Source: DATMQA01 sp035566895
GTDB taxonomy: Bacteria > Verrucomicrobiota > Verrucomicrobiia > Limisphaerales > UBA8199
Length of the DNA stretch: 64,000 nucleotides
Direction of reading: 5' to 3'
Assembly (NCBI GenBank): GCA_035566895.1
Contig: DATMQA010000110.1
Span: forward strand, 15,949-79,948
The notes below the pieces were generated by a model. That model made no database searches. It saw only the letters and a list, made by a program, of their open reading frames with translations, and was not told the DNA's origin. How positions within the stretch are numbered: position 1 is the first letter of the stretch; every line of letters starts with the position of its first letter. The position numbers and the translations under genes were made by a program. This document shows positions 1 to 8,879 of the stretch, one piece after another.

Positions 1-113
1 GCGATGACAACCAGCAATTCGATTAAGGTGAAAGCGGGGTCAGGCGTCGCGCGAAAATAACGGCGAAGACCCGCCCGCCTTTGAGCAAGCATTTTTATAT
101 TACCTGGTCTCAT
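1..113 (-). CDS. type IV pilin-like / pseudopilin N-terminus (partial)
   Basis: The gene runs off the left edge, so only about 37 codons are visible. Read on the minus strand from the ATG at 113 (alternative in-frame ATG at 92), a short Arg-rich leader is followed by PAFTLIELLVVIA, the class III prepilin cleavage/methylation motif at the start of a hydrophobic helix. In prepilins the leader is cut before the Phe and the helix anchors the protein in the inner membrane. Verrucomicrobia carry many such pseudopilins, often with a DUF1559-type C-terminal domain, but that part lies outside the window. The usual Gly before the cleavage site is Ala here. The motif is seen directly; the role (pilus or type II secretion pseudopilin) is family knowledge. 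Confidence 0.75.
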   Translation of the reverse strand, partial: MRPGNIKMLAQRRAGLRRYFRATPDPAFTLIELLVVI

Positions 114-211
114 TTTAATGAATCTTGACACTTATAGAGCGTAGCATGGCCTGGCGCGCAGGGCAAGCGCCCGTAGGCCTTTGCGGTAACCGGTGATGAG
201 TCATCGCGAGC

Positions 212-233
212 GGCGCGATGAGGACATCGCGCC
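212..233. repeat. perfect 9-bp hairpin (dispersed palindrome)
   Basis: GGCGCGATG, loop AGGA, CATCGCGCC. It lies in the spacer between the pseudopilin and the end of the large Ig-like gene. No T-run follows on either strand, so it looks like a palindromic repeat unit rather than a canonical terminator. The rest of the 114-347 spacer shows no convincing gene. Confidence 0.5.
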
Positions 234-347
234 CTACCTTGACGGCAAGAGCGCGGGGTGGTGGTTGATTGACCCGCCGGAGCGCGGACGAAGCGCCCGC
301 CCTCCGGCACGGGTCTGAGGAGTTGCTGCGGCACAACATCACCATCG

Positions 348-3300
348 TCAGTTCACGTGCAGCAGACGGTAGAAGAACGCGCTCGTACCGGGCTGAGGCA
401 CGGTGACCTGGAATCCTCCGGTGTTGTTGGTGGTGAACGAGGCCGGAATATTTGTAAAGGGGCTCGGCGGGAGGTTCGTAAGGTACGGTGAGCCTTGCAG
501 GATGAAGGCGTTGGTGGTGTCGAAAATGTTCGTGCTCCTGAAATTCAACACCACATTGCCGCCTGAGAGCGACGGGGTCGCTAGGGTCGGCGGTGGCACC
601 AGGACGGTCAAGGTACCGGCGCTGCTGATAACACCTCCGGCGATATTTGTCACTCCGGCGGTATAAATGGCCTGGTCGGCCCTGGTGATACTGCTCAGGG
701 TCAACGCGCTGGTGGTGGCGCCAGCGACATTGCCGCCGTCGCTCAGGTTCACGCCCCCTTTCTGCCATTGGTAAGTGAAGGGCGGGGTGCCCGCGGCCGA
801 GACGGTGAACTGCGCGGTGGAACCCCACAGATTGGTTTGATTGGCCGGATTGACCACCGCGCCGGAGACCGTCAAGGTGCCGACTGCCACGACACTGCCA
901 TTGGCATTGACCACGAGGTTCGAATAAACACCGGCGTCCTCTGGGTGAACATTGGTGATGGTCAACGTAGCGGTGGTCACACCGCCGAACGAGCTAAACC
1001 TGCCGGCTTGCGTGCCCGCCACGAGGTTGGTTCCGCCGCGCTTCCACTGGTAGGAGGTCGGTGGGGCATTGCCCGTCGGCGTCACGGCGAGGTTGGTGGT
1101 GACGCCCGCGTTGACGGTCTTGTTTCCGGGGCCCGCGATGACTTCAACGACCGAGAGGTAGTTGGTAATCGAGCCCGCCTGATCGCTCCAGGAGGAGATA
1201 TAGTTTGTGCCGCTTTGGATGCTGGTCACCGTCAGATTCGTGACCGCATTGGTGGCATTGAACACGTTCGTAATAATAGCGGCGGTTGGGGTTCCATTTT
1301 CAATACTTCCAGCAGGAAATGGTCCAGCGGTAGTGCCTACGTACCAGGTATTCGTCAGAGGATTAGAGGCGAAGGTGGCCCCGGAACTGAGCGAAACGGT
1401 TGTGCCCTGGGTCACAATGAGGCTGAGCGGCTGATTTGTCCACGGGATGAACGGAGAAAGCTCGACGATGCGCACATTCGAAAAATAGACGAAAGCGCTG
1501 TAATCGCTGAGGTTCAGATTAGGATCCAAATAGCCCAGCATGGGCGTTCCGCCGAACGCCGCAATGGGATTTTGCGTGCCGAAGATAGGGGTGGTGATGC
1601 TGGAGTTGAAGATAGGCTGCTGCGCCACCTTCAGAGTAAGGTTGGTCTGGCGGGTGAGTTCGAGACTCACGTCCACCCAGGCATTGTCCGGCGCGCCGCC
1701 ATTTTTGTTGATGCCGGAGAAGGGTGGGTTCTTGATGATTCCATTTTGCGGCGAAGTAAGAACGGCGGGTGGGCCCCCACCGACGGCATTGTTATTGGCG
1801 CTCTGTTGGTCATTCGGAACGCCGGCGTTCCCGAAGACGTTGGTGGCGCCGGTATAGAACCCGGGTGATGACTGGTACGCGTTGGTAAAAGCGATGCCGA
1901 TGAACCCATTGGTAGTAAAAGGAATGGTTTGCAGGTTGGTGTTGCCGATGTTGGTAATGATAATGTTACAGGCAGTAACGCAAGTAGGGTCATTAGTACC
2001 ATATTTGTTAGTGCCAGTGTTGAAGGGGATGTCGCCAAAGATCGGGTTGATGAACGCCGGCGAAATGAACATATCGTAATCGGCGGGGGTAATGGAGCCG
2101 CTGGCGGCACCAATGGAGCACCATTCGCCATCAGCGTTGATGGGGCGGGCGCCGGTGCCGTCCGCGCGAGGGTTGATGTCGAGCCGCCAATTGACGTTGG
2201 TGCCGTAATGGTTGATGCCAAAGGCGGCGAATTCCCTGGCCGGAGTTCCGATCGTCGGGTTATTGAGCCCGAAATCGTAAAGCGAGAGGAACATGTCAAA
2301 GCGCAACGCATAGTTGCCCTGGAAGACCATGAAATTGCTGCCGGTCCACGGCGCTCCCGGGATTTGCGGATAGAGGTTCACGCCGGATTCGCCGAGGTTG
2401 TTCTGGGCCTTGTTGACCGACACTTTCAAGGCACTGGTCCAGTTGTTGGCAACCATCACAGCGGATTGCGGGACGACAACACCAGCGTCATTGGCCGCGT
2501 CGTTCACCGGTTTGCCGAACCAGGCATAATAATCGTTGCCGTTGACGTTCGCCGAGTTGTCGTAATTGCTAACAACCAGCGGCAGGGTTGGGCTGGCTCC
2601 CTGATTGATGCTTCCATAGACCAACGTCCAGTTCGTGCTGTCGAGCGAATTGGTCAGCGGATTGGACCAAAGGACCACTTCGCCGCCGAGGGCATTATCG
2701 AACTCGTTCAAAGTAAGCGCAGCGGTGGTGACCTGGTAGGGGAGACTTTCGACGCTGAGCAAGTTGGTGTTGCAGCCGGGGGTGGTGCCGGTGTTGCAGA
2801 CGTTGGTCAGATTTATGATCACCTGTAAATTGGTTCTCGTAAGGCTGGTGTTGGCATGCTTCACCGGGTTGCCAACCATAGCATTAATCGTTACTGCGCC
2901 GGGGGCGATCACGATTCCGGGAGAACCATCCGAGGGCAGGGACCCGGCAAAATTCTGAGCTCCCGCAGTAAAATCCACACCTAACTTCGCCATGAAGTTG
3001 GAGCCCGTGGCCGGAGGAAAATAATTGATATTGGGGACGGTAAAGGTCCTTTGAACGATGGGATTGACCGCGTCATTGTTGGGACCGTTGGTATCACCCA
3101 GGCGCGTAATTATGAACCGGGCCTGGTCGTTTAGAATTCCGCGGTTCATGCCTCCCAAGGTCGAAGGAGAAGCAGCGGACAATTGGAGCAACTGCGGCCC
3201 GGTGTTGAGGATGGCAATGCTGCCGTTGAGCGGGGCGGCGGCGGAGTAGTTTGTGCCGCTGAGGAGCCTGAAGTTAAACGATAATGTCGGGCCGCTCACC

Positions 3301-5096
3301 GGAAGCGCCGTGGGTGTGATTTTGACATCTACATTCCAGTTCGGGCCGTTCGAGCCGGAGAAGACACCCGCAGGGAAGATAACGCTGGTGGGTGTGATCG
3401 TGACGCCGTTGGGAGTCTGATTGGTGTTGATCGTATAATTATTGGTGTAAACAGCGGTGCCGGCGCGAACGAAACCAACGGTGACCGGCCCCGTAGCGGT
3501 TGTATCACTCGTGTTGAGGCTAATGCGGAACACGCCTGGGATCGGGGTGCCGGCGTTAACGGTGTTGTTGACATAATTCTGAGATGCGGTCGCGTTCATG
3601 GTGGCCACTGAGGCTTGGACCGGGGGCACGGCCAACTGGAAAGTGCCATTAGTGCCGGTCCAATCGTTGCTGGTGACGCAGCTCGTGGTCAGGCCGAGAG
3701 ACCAACAGCGTAGCAGAGCCGTACCAGAACTGATCGTCCAAATGTTATCCGCCGGGTCCCAATCCATTCCGCGGGCATTGGCTGTGGCGGGGGTATTAGG
3801 TATGCCGAAGATAGTGCCCTCGTTGGGAATGCCGTTGGTCAGGTTGGCAATGGTGAGGCCGTTATTGATGTCACCCGAGGCAAGATACACCCCGTCAGGC
3901 GAAACCCGGACGCCGGCATAGGTTCCATTTTGGATCCCCGAGCCGTTGATCCCTGCCCAGGGATCGGTCCCAGTCGGCGGGGTATTAAAGGGCGGGGTGA
4001 CGCCACCGGTATAAACCCAATTGGTGGGATCTTTGGCCGCGTTTTGAATAGCTGCGTTAACAGGGTCACCGGTGATTCCGTTGGTGGTGAGGAACGGCCT
4101 GAGAATCTGAAGGTTGGGATTGGAGCTATTAGCGCGGCCGAACCCGCAAATGATCTTTCCATCTTTTCCGATGTCTCCCTCGGTGCGCAGTTCCGCAATG
4201 CCATCCAGACCGTAGGTGTAGGCAAAGTCCGGACGCTTGTTCCAGGGTAGCGGGCCTGAACCAATGTTGTACTGGAAAACGCAGTTAAACGAGCCGGGGC
4301 TGGTCAGCGGTCCCAAGATGCAGTTGGTGTCGGAGGGCGCTCCCATGCCGGAATCAAAAGTATACAAAACAAGATTTCCGGCGGCTAGAGAACCTCGCAT
4401 GATACCGCAGCCAAATAAATCGCCGTGAATTCCGGCATTCACGGCGGCAGTTTGCCCGATGATTGCAAGCACCAGGTTGGAACTGCTCAGATCAGGGGTG
4501 AATTGCAACAGACAAGCGTTAGGGGTTGAGAAATCGTTCACCAGGAACGTTCCGTCATCATTGGCACGGATTCGATACGGCCCATTGCCGCCGCCGGACC
4601 AGAAGCCGCTCCCGATGGGGCCCTTCAGGAGGGTTTGTTCGTCCGCGGTGAGCAGATACAAGCCAAGGCCTCGGCCGCCAGTGGTGGCAGAGCCCACACA
4701 GACCTGGCCAAAATTGGCGCCAATCTTGGGGTTCTTATCGACAGCGACGCCTCTGGGCGTGCTCCAGACGGCCAACGGATCCGCATCGCTAGTGATTTGG
4801 AAAGGAATCCCGTTGCCCAGCTTGGAGCAAGTGATTTTGTAACCGGCATGGGTGCCGAGGAAAAAATTGGTGCGGCCTTTTGGCAGCACGCCGAGATTGG
4901 TGGTGGACAGGTCATCGAAGGTGACCGTAACAGTGGCGCCGGCCTCATTCATGGTGAACGAGACAAAGCCGGTGCCGTTGGTGCCGGTGACGCCCGAGGC
5001 GTAGGGATGAGCCTGGGCGACATAGGAGGCCATTGAAGTGATAGCCAGTGCCAGGCCGAGACGGGTTGGGTGCAGGAGGGAGGAGTTGAGTTTCAT
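348..5096 (-). CDS. very large secreted Ig-like/beta-rich surface protein
   Basis: 1582 residues. The N-terminus has a good Sec signal peptide (basic MKLNSS start, hydrophobic core LGLALAITSMASYVAQA, cleavage near residue 29). The body is rich in Thr, Asn, Gly and Ser, with few charged residues, as in secreted beta-sandwich proteins of Verrucomicrobia and Planctomycetes. Around residues 370-470 there is a stretch resembling a propeller blade (VSPDGVYLASGD). The last 350 residues contain at least two Ig-like repeats with the PPTSYQWKRGGTNL and VHPEDAGVYS hallmarks (Ig_2/Ig_3 type). It ends in a short tail, FFYRLLHVN. No enzymatic motif was recognised; adhesion, matrix or polysaccharide binding is a guess. 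It is transcribed alone, with a 459-bp upstream region. Many long open frames on the opposite strand are composition shadows. Confidence 0.85.
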   Translation of the reverse strand: MKLNSSLLHPTRLGLALAITSMASYVAQAHPYASGVTGTNGTGFVSFTMNEAGATVTVTFDDLSTTNLGVLPKGRTNFFLGTHAGYKITCSKLGNGIPFQITSDADPLAVWSTPRGVAVDKNPKIGANFGQVCVGSATTGGRGLGLYLLTADEQTLLKGPIGSGFWSGGGNGPYRIRANDDGTFLVNDFSTPNACLLQFTPDLSSSNLVLAIIGQTAAVNAGIHGDLFGCGIMRGSLAAGNLVLYTFDSGMGAPSDTNCILGPLTSPGSFNCVFQYNIGSGPLPWNKRPDFAYTYGLDGIAELRTEGDIGKDGKIICGFGRANSSNPNLQILRPFLTTNGITGDPVNAAIQNAAKDPTNWVYTGGVTPPFNTPPTGTDPWAGINGSGIQNGTYAGVRVSPDGVYLASGDINNGLTIANLTNGIPNEGTIFGIPNTPATANARGMDWDPADNIWTISSGTALLRCWSLGLTTSCVTSNDWTGTNGTFQLAVPPVQASVATMNATASQNYVNNTVNAGTPIPGVFRISLNTSDTTATGPVTVGFVRAGTAVYTNNYTINTNQTPNGVTITPTSVIFPAGVFSGSNGPNWNVDVKITPTALPVSGPTLSFNFRLLSGTNYSAAAPLNGSIAILNTGPQLLQLSAASPSTLGGMNRGILNDQARFIITRLGDTNGPNNDAVNPIVQRTFTVPNINYFPPATGSNFMAKLGVDFTAGAQNFAGSLPSDGSPGIVIAPGAVTINAMVGNPVKHANTSLTRTNLQVIINLTNVCNTGTTPGCNTNLLSVESLPYQVTTAALTLNEFDNALGGEVVLWSNPLTNSLDSTNWTLVYGSINQGASPTLPLVVSNYDNSANVNGNDYYAWFGKPVNDAANDAGVVVPQSAVMVANNWTSALKVSVNKAQNNLGESGVNLYPQIPGAPWTGSNFMVFQGNYALRFDMFLSLYDFGLNNPTIGTPAREFAAFGINHYGTNVNWRLDINPRADGTGARPINADGEWCSIGAASGSITPADYDMFISPAFINPIFGDIPFNTGTNKYGTNDPTCVTACNIIITNIGNTNLQTIPFTTNGFIGIAFTNAYQSSPGFYTGATNVFGNAGVPNDQQSANNNAVGGGPPAVLTSPQNGIIKNPPFSGINKNGGAPDNAWVDVSLELTRQTNLTLKVAQQPIFNSSITTPIFGTQNPIAAFGGTPMLGYLDPNLNLSDYSAFVYFSNVRIVELSPFIPWTNQPLSLIVTQGTTVSLSSGATFASNPLTNTWYVGTTAGPFPAGSIENGTPTAAIITNVFNATNAVTNLTVTSIQSGTNYISSWSDQAGSITNYLSVVEVIAGPGNKTVNAGVTTNLAVTPTGNAPPTSYQWKRGGTNLVAGTQAGRFSSFGGVTTATLTITNVHPEDAGVYSNLVVNANGSVVAVGTLTVSGAVVNPANQTNLWGSTAQFTVSAAGTPPFTYQWQKGGVNLSDGGNVAGATTSALTLSSITRADQAIYTAGVTNIAGGVISSAGTLTVLVPPPTLATPSLSGGNVVLNFRSTNIFDTTNAFILQGSPYLTNLPPSPFTNIPASFTTNNTGGFQVTVPQPGTSAFFYRLLHVN

Positions 5097-5555
5097 AGCA
5101 GGTCTTTTCTATTGTTAGAACTAACGACTAAAAACAATTCAGCTAGCGCGGAGGGACTCCTGAGTGTATGCATGCTGGTAATGAAAATTATAAGACTTGC
5201 CTCGACGATTGCAACAACAAAATTGGAGGACTTTGGACCGCGGCGACGAGAGGAGGCGGTGAGTCGAAACTTTTCATTGGCTCGACGTTTAAGCAATGCC
5301 GATGCCACGCGCGCGAAAGAGTCGGCCGCAGCACATAAAACACCGGGTTTTACCGGTGATTTTTCAACTTGCGGTTTTGCGGCAACGAAAAGAGCTCTGT
5401 CGCGATTTGCTCAAGGAAGAAATTCATCAACAAAAGAACCGCCAACAAGAATGAATTTTTTTCTGTACGATCGTGAAAAGATTTAAAGCGACATAGTCTT
5501 GAGCGCTCGCCTCCGAATCCTAATTATCATACTAATCTTAATAACAATTCATCCA
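5097..5555. other. intergenic region upstream of the Ig-like protein gene
   Basis: No gene is supported here. It is AT-richer than its surroundings and must contain the promoter of the minus-strand Ig-like gene, although no clear -35/-10 pair could be assigned. It also contains the hairpin at 5341-5358, which probably ends the upstream minus-strand glycosyltransferase transcript. Confidence 0.5.
5341..5358 (-). terminator. hairpin with T-rich flanks, likely terminator of the glycosyltransferase gene
   Basis: Perfect 6-bp stem CACCGG/CCGGTG with loop GTTTTA. On the minus strand it is followed by TTTTAT, on the plus strand by ATTTTTC, so it could act in both directions. It lies about 200 bp past the stop codon of the minus-strand glycosyltransferase. 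Confidence 0.45.
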
Positions 5556-7037
5556 TTAACCGGAGGGCGAATTCGGCTTCGGCGTCGGGCGGACGAGCGT
5601 TCCATCGGGGCGCAACTTCATTTTTTGGCCGCGCCATTCGATGCGGTTGCCCAGAAAGGCAAGGAGCCAGATGGCAGCCTGGAGGAGGTCTTTGAGAAGA
5701 GGCAGCCAGGCGGAGGACAGCGGAGTGAAGTGACGAGTGACGGGCGGCGAGTGCCTTGGTGTCCGAACCCGAGACACCTGGCACGCGTCACTCGCCACCT
5801 CCATCAGCGGGATATTAATGAGAGAGGTAAGATTGCGTGCCGTCGCGATTCGCACGGCGCCGCACCCCAGCGCGAACGCCAGCTCAAGCCTGCCGGGAAA
5901 CGCGGCCAGCCAGAGCAGCGGCCAGAGGGTAGCGTTGCTGAGGATGCTGAAAAAATAGGGCAACGGCTGGCAAACACGGATGGTGCGCGCCCAACGGAGC
6001 TGGTGCTTCCAGACGGCGGCCCACCCCATTGGTTCGTCCCAGCACTCGGCGACCACTGGTGAAAGAACGATGCGGTAACCTCGCTGTGCGAGGCGGTGGC
6101 CCAATTGGTAATCGTCGGCCAGGCAATCGGCCAGAGCGTCGAACCCGCCCATCTCGTCAAGCTGCTGGCGGCGGACGACCATGACGGCGCCGAGAGCAAA
6201 ATCGAGCGGCTTGAGGCTCCGGGCCTGCAACACCTGGCTCCAGAAATCGGCGTTGATGGCGACCGCCTCCCATTGCATGGCCAGCGTAGTGGGATTGGCA
6301 AGACGGTAGAAGCAAGTAACCAGGCCAACAGCACCTGGGCCAGGGAACAAAGGCAGGACCTGCCTCTGCTCGACGCGCGCCTGTATATCGCATAAAGCGT
6401 TTGGGGTGCGCGGGCTCTGAGCTGCTGCGGGTTCCGCCTCCCCGTTGTGAGCACTTGCGCGCTCGGCGACCGCGATTGAAAGCGGCGCGGAGCGCGGGCA
6501 CTCCAAACGCTTCGCGTCTTTCGGCTCGTAAAGCCCGCTGGGGGCAGAACTCTCCTGGACGGAAGTCTCTTCCAGGGGAGCGACGACGTTCGCGAGAAAA
6601 TCGGGTGGGACATGCACGTCGGCATCGCTGATGAGCAGCAGGTCGTGTTTGGCGAGCGGCCCCAGTTGCGCGAGTTTGGAAACTTTAAGGTTGGCACCCA
6701 GGAGGGGCCCACAGACGACCAATTCGGCGTCGCGTCCGGGGAACTCCTGGATAAGTGCGCGCACGAGCGGGCAAACCGGATCATCGGCGGAGGCAACCCC
6801 GAAAAGAATTTGCACCGGGCCAGCATAATCCTGAGTGACCCAGCTTCGCAGGCAGGATTCAGTGGCAGGGTCGCAGCCTTTCAATGGTTTGAGCAGGGTG
6901 ACCGGCGGGGCGAAGGCAGGAGAGGGCAGGCGCTGATGCAAAGGAAAGCGCCGGGCGACCAGCCATTGCCAGAGCGTCAGCCCCAGGCTGAGGACGGCCA
7001 GGGAGCCAAGGAGGAACTTTAAAAGCACAAAGGACAT
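5556..7037 (-). CDS. hpnI: HpnI-like / ceramide-glucosyltransferase family (GT21) glycosyltransferase
   Basis: An integral membrane GT-A enzyme, by family transferring a sugar to a lipid acceptor (HpnI: GlcNAc to the hopanoid tail). I start at ATG 7037 (MSFVLLKF), which leads directly into the N-terminal membrane helix; 28 codons of upstream open frame lack family character. Visible motifs: VTLLKPLKGCDP, the D1/D2 region SDADVHVPPD, GLVTCFYR, the D3 region CLADDYQLG, and QLRWART, the (Q/R)XXRW signature. Two C-terminal hydrophobic segments are followed by NRIEWRG and a KLRPDGT tail typical of HpnI. Two stretches do not fit the family: about 75 residues between VVAPLEE and GLVTCFYR, encoded partly by a palindromic element (6394-6512), and a C-terminal segment encoded by heptamer repeats (5730-5799). 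No other hopanoid gene is in the window, so the substrate is uncertain. Confidence 0.8.
   Translation of the reverse strand: MSFVLLKFLLGSLAVLSLGLTLWQWLVARRFPLHQRLPSPAFAPPVTLLKPLKGCDPATESCLRSWVTQDYAGPVQILFGVASADDPVCPLVRALIQEFPGRDAELVVCGPLLGANLKVSKLAQLGPLAKHDLLLISDADVHVPPDFLANVVAPLEETSVQESSAPSGLYEPKDAKRLECPRSAPLSIAVAERASAHNGEAEPAAAQSPRTPNALCDIQARVEQRQVLPLFPGPGAVGLVTCFYRLANPTTLAMQWEAVAINADFWSQVLQARSLKPLDFALGAVMVVRRQQLDEMGGFDALADCLADDYQLGHRLAQRGYRIVLSPVVAECWDEPMGWAAVWKHQLRWARTIRVCQPLPYFFSILSNATLWPLLWLAAFPGRLELAFALGCGAVRIATARNLTSLINIPLMEVASDACQVSRVRTPRHSPPVTRHFTPLSSAWLPLLKDLLQAAIWLLAFLGNRIEWRGQKMKLRPDGTLVRPTPKPNSPSG
5730..5799. repeat. ten-unit drifting heptamer array inside the glycosyltransferase gene
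   Basis: Reads as consecutive 7-mers GTGACGA, GTGACGG, GCGGCGA, GTGCCTT, GGTGTCC, GAACCCG, AGACACC, TGGCACG, CGTCACT, CGCCACC. The right half is roughly the reverse complement of the left, so the array is also an imperfect palindrome. It lies in frame in the coding sequence and adds about 23 residues between conserved C-terminal segments. Confidence 0.6.
6394..6512. repeat. 119-bp element with about 20-bp inverted ends, inserted in the coding sequence
   Basis: The left end AAGCGTTTGGGGTGCGCG and the right end CGCGGGCACTCCAAACGCTT are inverted copies with a couple of mismatches. The interior is GC-rich and itself partly palindromic. The element falls exactly where the encoded glycosyltransferase has an extra low-complexity segment. 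I believe related palindromes are common in Verrucomicrobia genomes, but that is from memory. Confidence 0.6.
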
Positions 7038-7157
7038 TTTATAATTACCGATCGCCGAGTCCTTTAAATGAACGCGCGATTCGCAAAGACCCAGGAGGGC
7101 AAAGTCTTTGAAATGAAGCACCGATAAACCGGATTCCGCTGCCAGTTAACATGGCGC

Positions 7158-7188
7158 AATCGTAAATCGTAAATCGTAAATCGTAAAT
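7158..7188. repeat. heptamer tandem array (AATCGTA, 4 copies)
   Basis: Four perfect 7-bp units AATCGTA plus AAT, in the spacer between the divergent glycosyltransferase and AraC/PocR genes. Confidence 0.85.
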
Positions 7189-7271
7189 CCCCGAACCTTT
7201 TCTGGTCCTGGGCATTCCACCACCCCATTCGGGCCTTGTCACGGCCCAGGTGCCTGATACTATTCGCCCCC

Positions 7272-8162
7272 GTGAAGCCCCTGGCGTTCGAGGATCTAGC
7301 GCGGTTGCCAGTCGTCCAGTTTTATGAGACCGCCTTTCGCAGGGCGACAGGGGTGTCGCTTAAGGTCGTCCCTCCCGAGGGCCCACGGCGACACCGGAAC
7401 TTTGGGCCCGCCGAAAACCCATTTTGTGCTTTGGCAGCGCAGGCGCCGGCGGGCTGCGAACTTTGCCTGGAAACCGAGAGGCGGGCACAGCGGAATGCCG
7501 GGCGAAAACTCAGCACCCAACAAGTCTACTGCTATGCGGGTCTGACGGTGGTTGCCGCCCCGGTGGTGGTGGGCGGATGCCATGTGGCGACGCTGCTGAG
7601 CGGCCAGGTCTTCCGGCGCGAGCCGACGGAACGCGATTTCCTGATGGTCCTCAAGATGCTCGGAAGCGCAGTGGGCGCGGAGTGGGTCAAGAAGACGCGC
7701 AAGGCCTACTTCGAAACGCCGGTCCTGCCCGCCGATCGATTTCAGGCCGTCATTCAATTGCTGGACGTTTTCGCCCAGTATTTGGCGGATTTTGCCAGCC
7801 GCCAGGCCCTGGCCTCCTCGGAGGCCGACCCCGAAGCCGTCGCCAGTGCGAAAGAATTCGTCCAGGCCCATGTCGAGGAACCCATCACCCTCGAGCAGGT
7901 GGTGGAGCACGTTCATGTCAGCCGGTTTTATTTTTGCAAACTGTTCAAGAAGGCCACCGGCATGACCCTGACTGAGTATGTGGGCCGGGTCCGCGTGGAA
8001 AAAGCCAAAGGCTTGCTGGTGGACCCCTCGCTCCGCATCTCGGAGATCGTCTTTGCCGCCGGTTTTGGCTCGATCCCCCGCTTCAACAGTCTCTTCAAAC
8101 AGCACGTCGGCATGGCGCCGACGGAATATCGCGCGAGCTTGAGGTCACAGTTACCGGTCTGA
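7272..8162 (+). CDS. AraC-family transcriptional regulator with PocR-type sensory domain
   Basis: The N-terminal 160 residues match the PocR ligand-sensing fold: ARLPVVQFYETAFRRATG start, ENPFCALAAQ and CELCLETERR cysteine motifs, GLTVVAAPVVVGGCHVA and LLSGQVF core. The C-terminal 100 residues are a double helix-turn-helix of AraC type, with AKEFVQAHVEEPITLEQVV, VSRFYFCKLFKKATGMTLTE and FAAGFGSIPRFNSLFKQ. PocR domains bind small molecules such as diols or redox-linked ligands; the ligand is unknown here. The start is uncertain: GTG at 7272 places the domain at the N-terminus, and an in-frame TTG at 7236 is an alternative. No clear Shine-Dalgarno precedes either. It stands upstream of the respiratory cluster and could control it, but a terminator-like hairpin follows it. 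Confidence 0.85.
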   Translation: MKPLAFEDLARLPVVQFYETAFRRATGVSLKVVPPEGPRRHRNFGPAENPFCALAAQAPAGCELCLETERRAQRNAGRKLSTQQVYCYAGLTVVAAPVVVGGCHVATLLSGQVFRREPTERDFLMVLKMLGSAVGAEWVKKTRKAYFETPVLPADRFQAVIQLLDVFAQYLADFASRQALASSEADPEAVASAKEFVQAHVEEPITLEQVVEHVHVSRFYFCKLFKKATGMTLTEYVGRVRVEKAKGLLVDPSLRISEIVFAAGFGSIPRFNSLFKQHVGMAPTEYRASLRSQLPV

Positions 8163-8492
8163 ACGGACGGGGCCGCGACTGAGGTCTCGGCCCTTTAGTC
8201 GCCTTCGGCTGCAGGGCGTGCGACCCGGCGCGGTCCGGGAGCAAGGCAGGCATTCGGCACTTCTGCAGCCTGAAAGGCTGCGCTCCGAAAGCGCCGCCGA
8301 ATCTCCTCTACAAGGTTCATCAGGCCAATAGGCAATCACTAAAAGCCAAACGGCAAGTAGCCACTTTTCCGGCGGCGGATTACAAAGGCGACGCAAGAGC
8401 GAAGTCAGATCCGGACTTCCCATCGCTCTTGGCAGGCCGCGGCGCAGGCCAGCGGCGACCATAATGAAAAAGCAGACAACTCGAAGGAACAG
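8163..8492. other. spacer between AraC/PocR gene and cytochrome gene
   Basis: No gene is supported. It holds a terminator-like stem directly after the regulator (8170-8197), a short hairpin GCAGCC/GGCTGC at 8265-8281 within a repeat-like stretch, and AAGGA at the right distance before the next start codon. A promoter for the respiratory genes is expected here, but I could not assign one. Confidence 0.5.
8170..8197 (+). terminator. probable terminator of the AraC/PocR gene
   Basis: Ten-pair stem GGGCCGCGAC, loop TGAG, GTCTCGGCCC with one mismatch, then TTTA. It begins 7 bp after the regulator stop codon. The T-run is short, so efficiency is uncertain. Confidence 0.5.
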
Positions 8493-8849
8493 ATGACTAT
8501 GAAGCGACTCAGTTCATTCAAACGGCGGTTCTTCGCCGGCGCCGGCCTGGTGGTCGTCGCCGCGAGCCTTTGTGGGCTCACCCTCACCGGCGCCTCCGCT
8601 GAGGACAAAACCTCGAAAGACGCGAAACCGGAAAAAAAGACCGAGAAAAAGGCGGAGAAGAAAAAGCTCACTGGCGCGGAGTTGTATGCCATCCACTGCA
8701 ACCGTTGTCACCCGGAGCGGTACGCGACCGAGCGCAGCGCCGCGCAATGGAAGACCCTCATGGTCCACATGCGCGTGCGCGCCAACCTTCCCGCCGAGCA
8801 GGCCAAAGTCATTCTCAAGTACCTGCAGGAAGACGCCGGCACACCATAG
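8493..8849 (+). CDS. small secreted monohaem cytochrome c
   Basis: 118 residues with a signal peptide (MTMKRLSSFKRRFFAG, hydrophobic LVVVAASLCGLTLTG, cleavage after GASA), a Lys/Glu-rich linker of about 25 residues, then a cytochrome c core with one CNRCH haem-binding motif near residue 69 and a QWKTLMVHMR helix resembling small sulfite-dehydrogenase-type or quinohaemoprotein-associated cytochromes. A Met ligand candidate follows in the C-terminal helix region. AAGGA lies just upstream; ATG 8499 is a second possible start. It is the first gene of a plus-strand run with a porin and another cytochrome c, suggesting periplasmic electron transfer. The partner is not identifiable from sequence. 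Confidence 0.8.
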   Translation: MTMKRLSSFKRRFFAGAGLVVVAASLCGLTLTGASAEDKTSKDAKPEKKTEKKAEKKKLTGAELYAIHCNRCHPERYATERSAAQWKTLMVHMRVRANLPAEQAKVILKYLQEDAGTP

Positions 8850-8879
8850 CACCGCTTTCAACCCTAAACGAAATCCACC

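Noticed and set aside
768..2828. Plus-strand open frames within the large Ig-like gene
   Set aside because: Compositional shadows; the minus-strand protein has a signal peptide and Ig-type repeats along its length.
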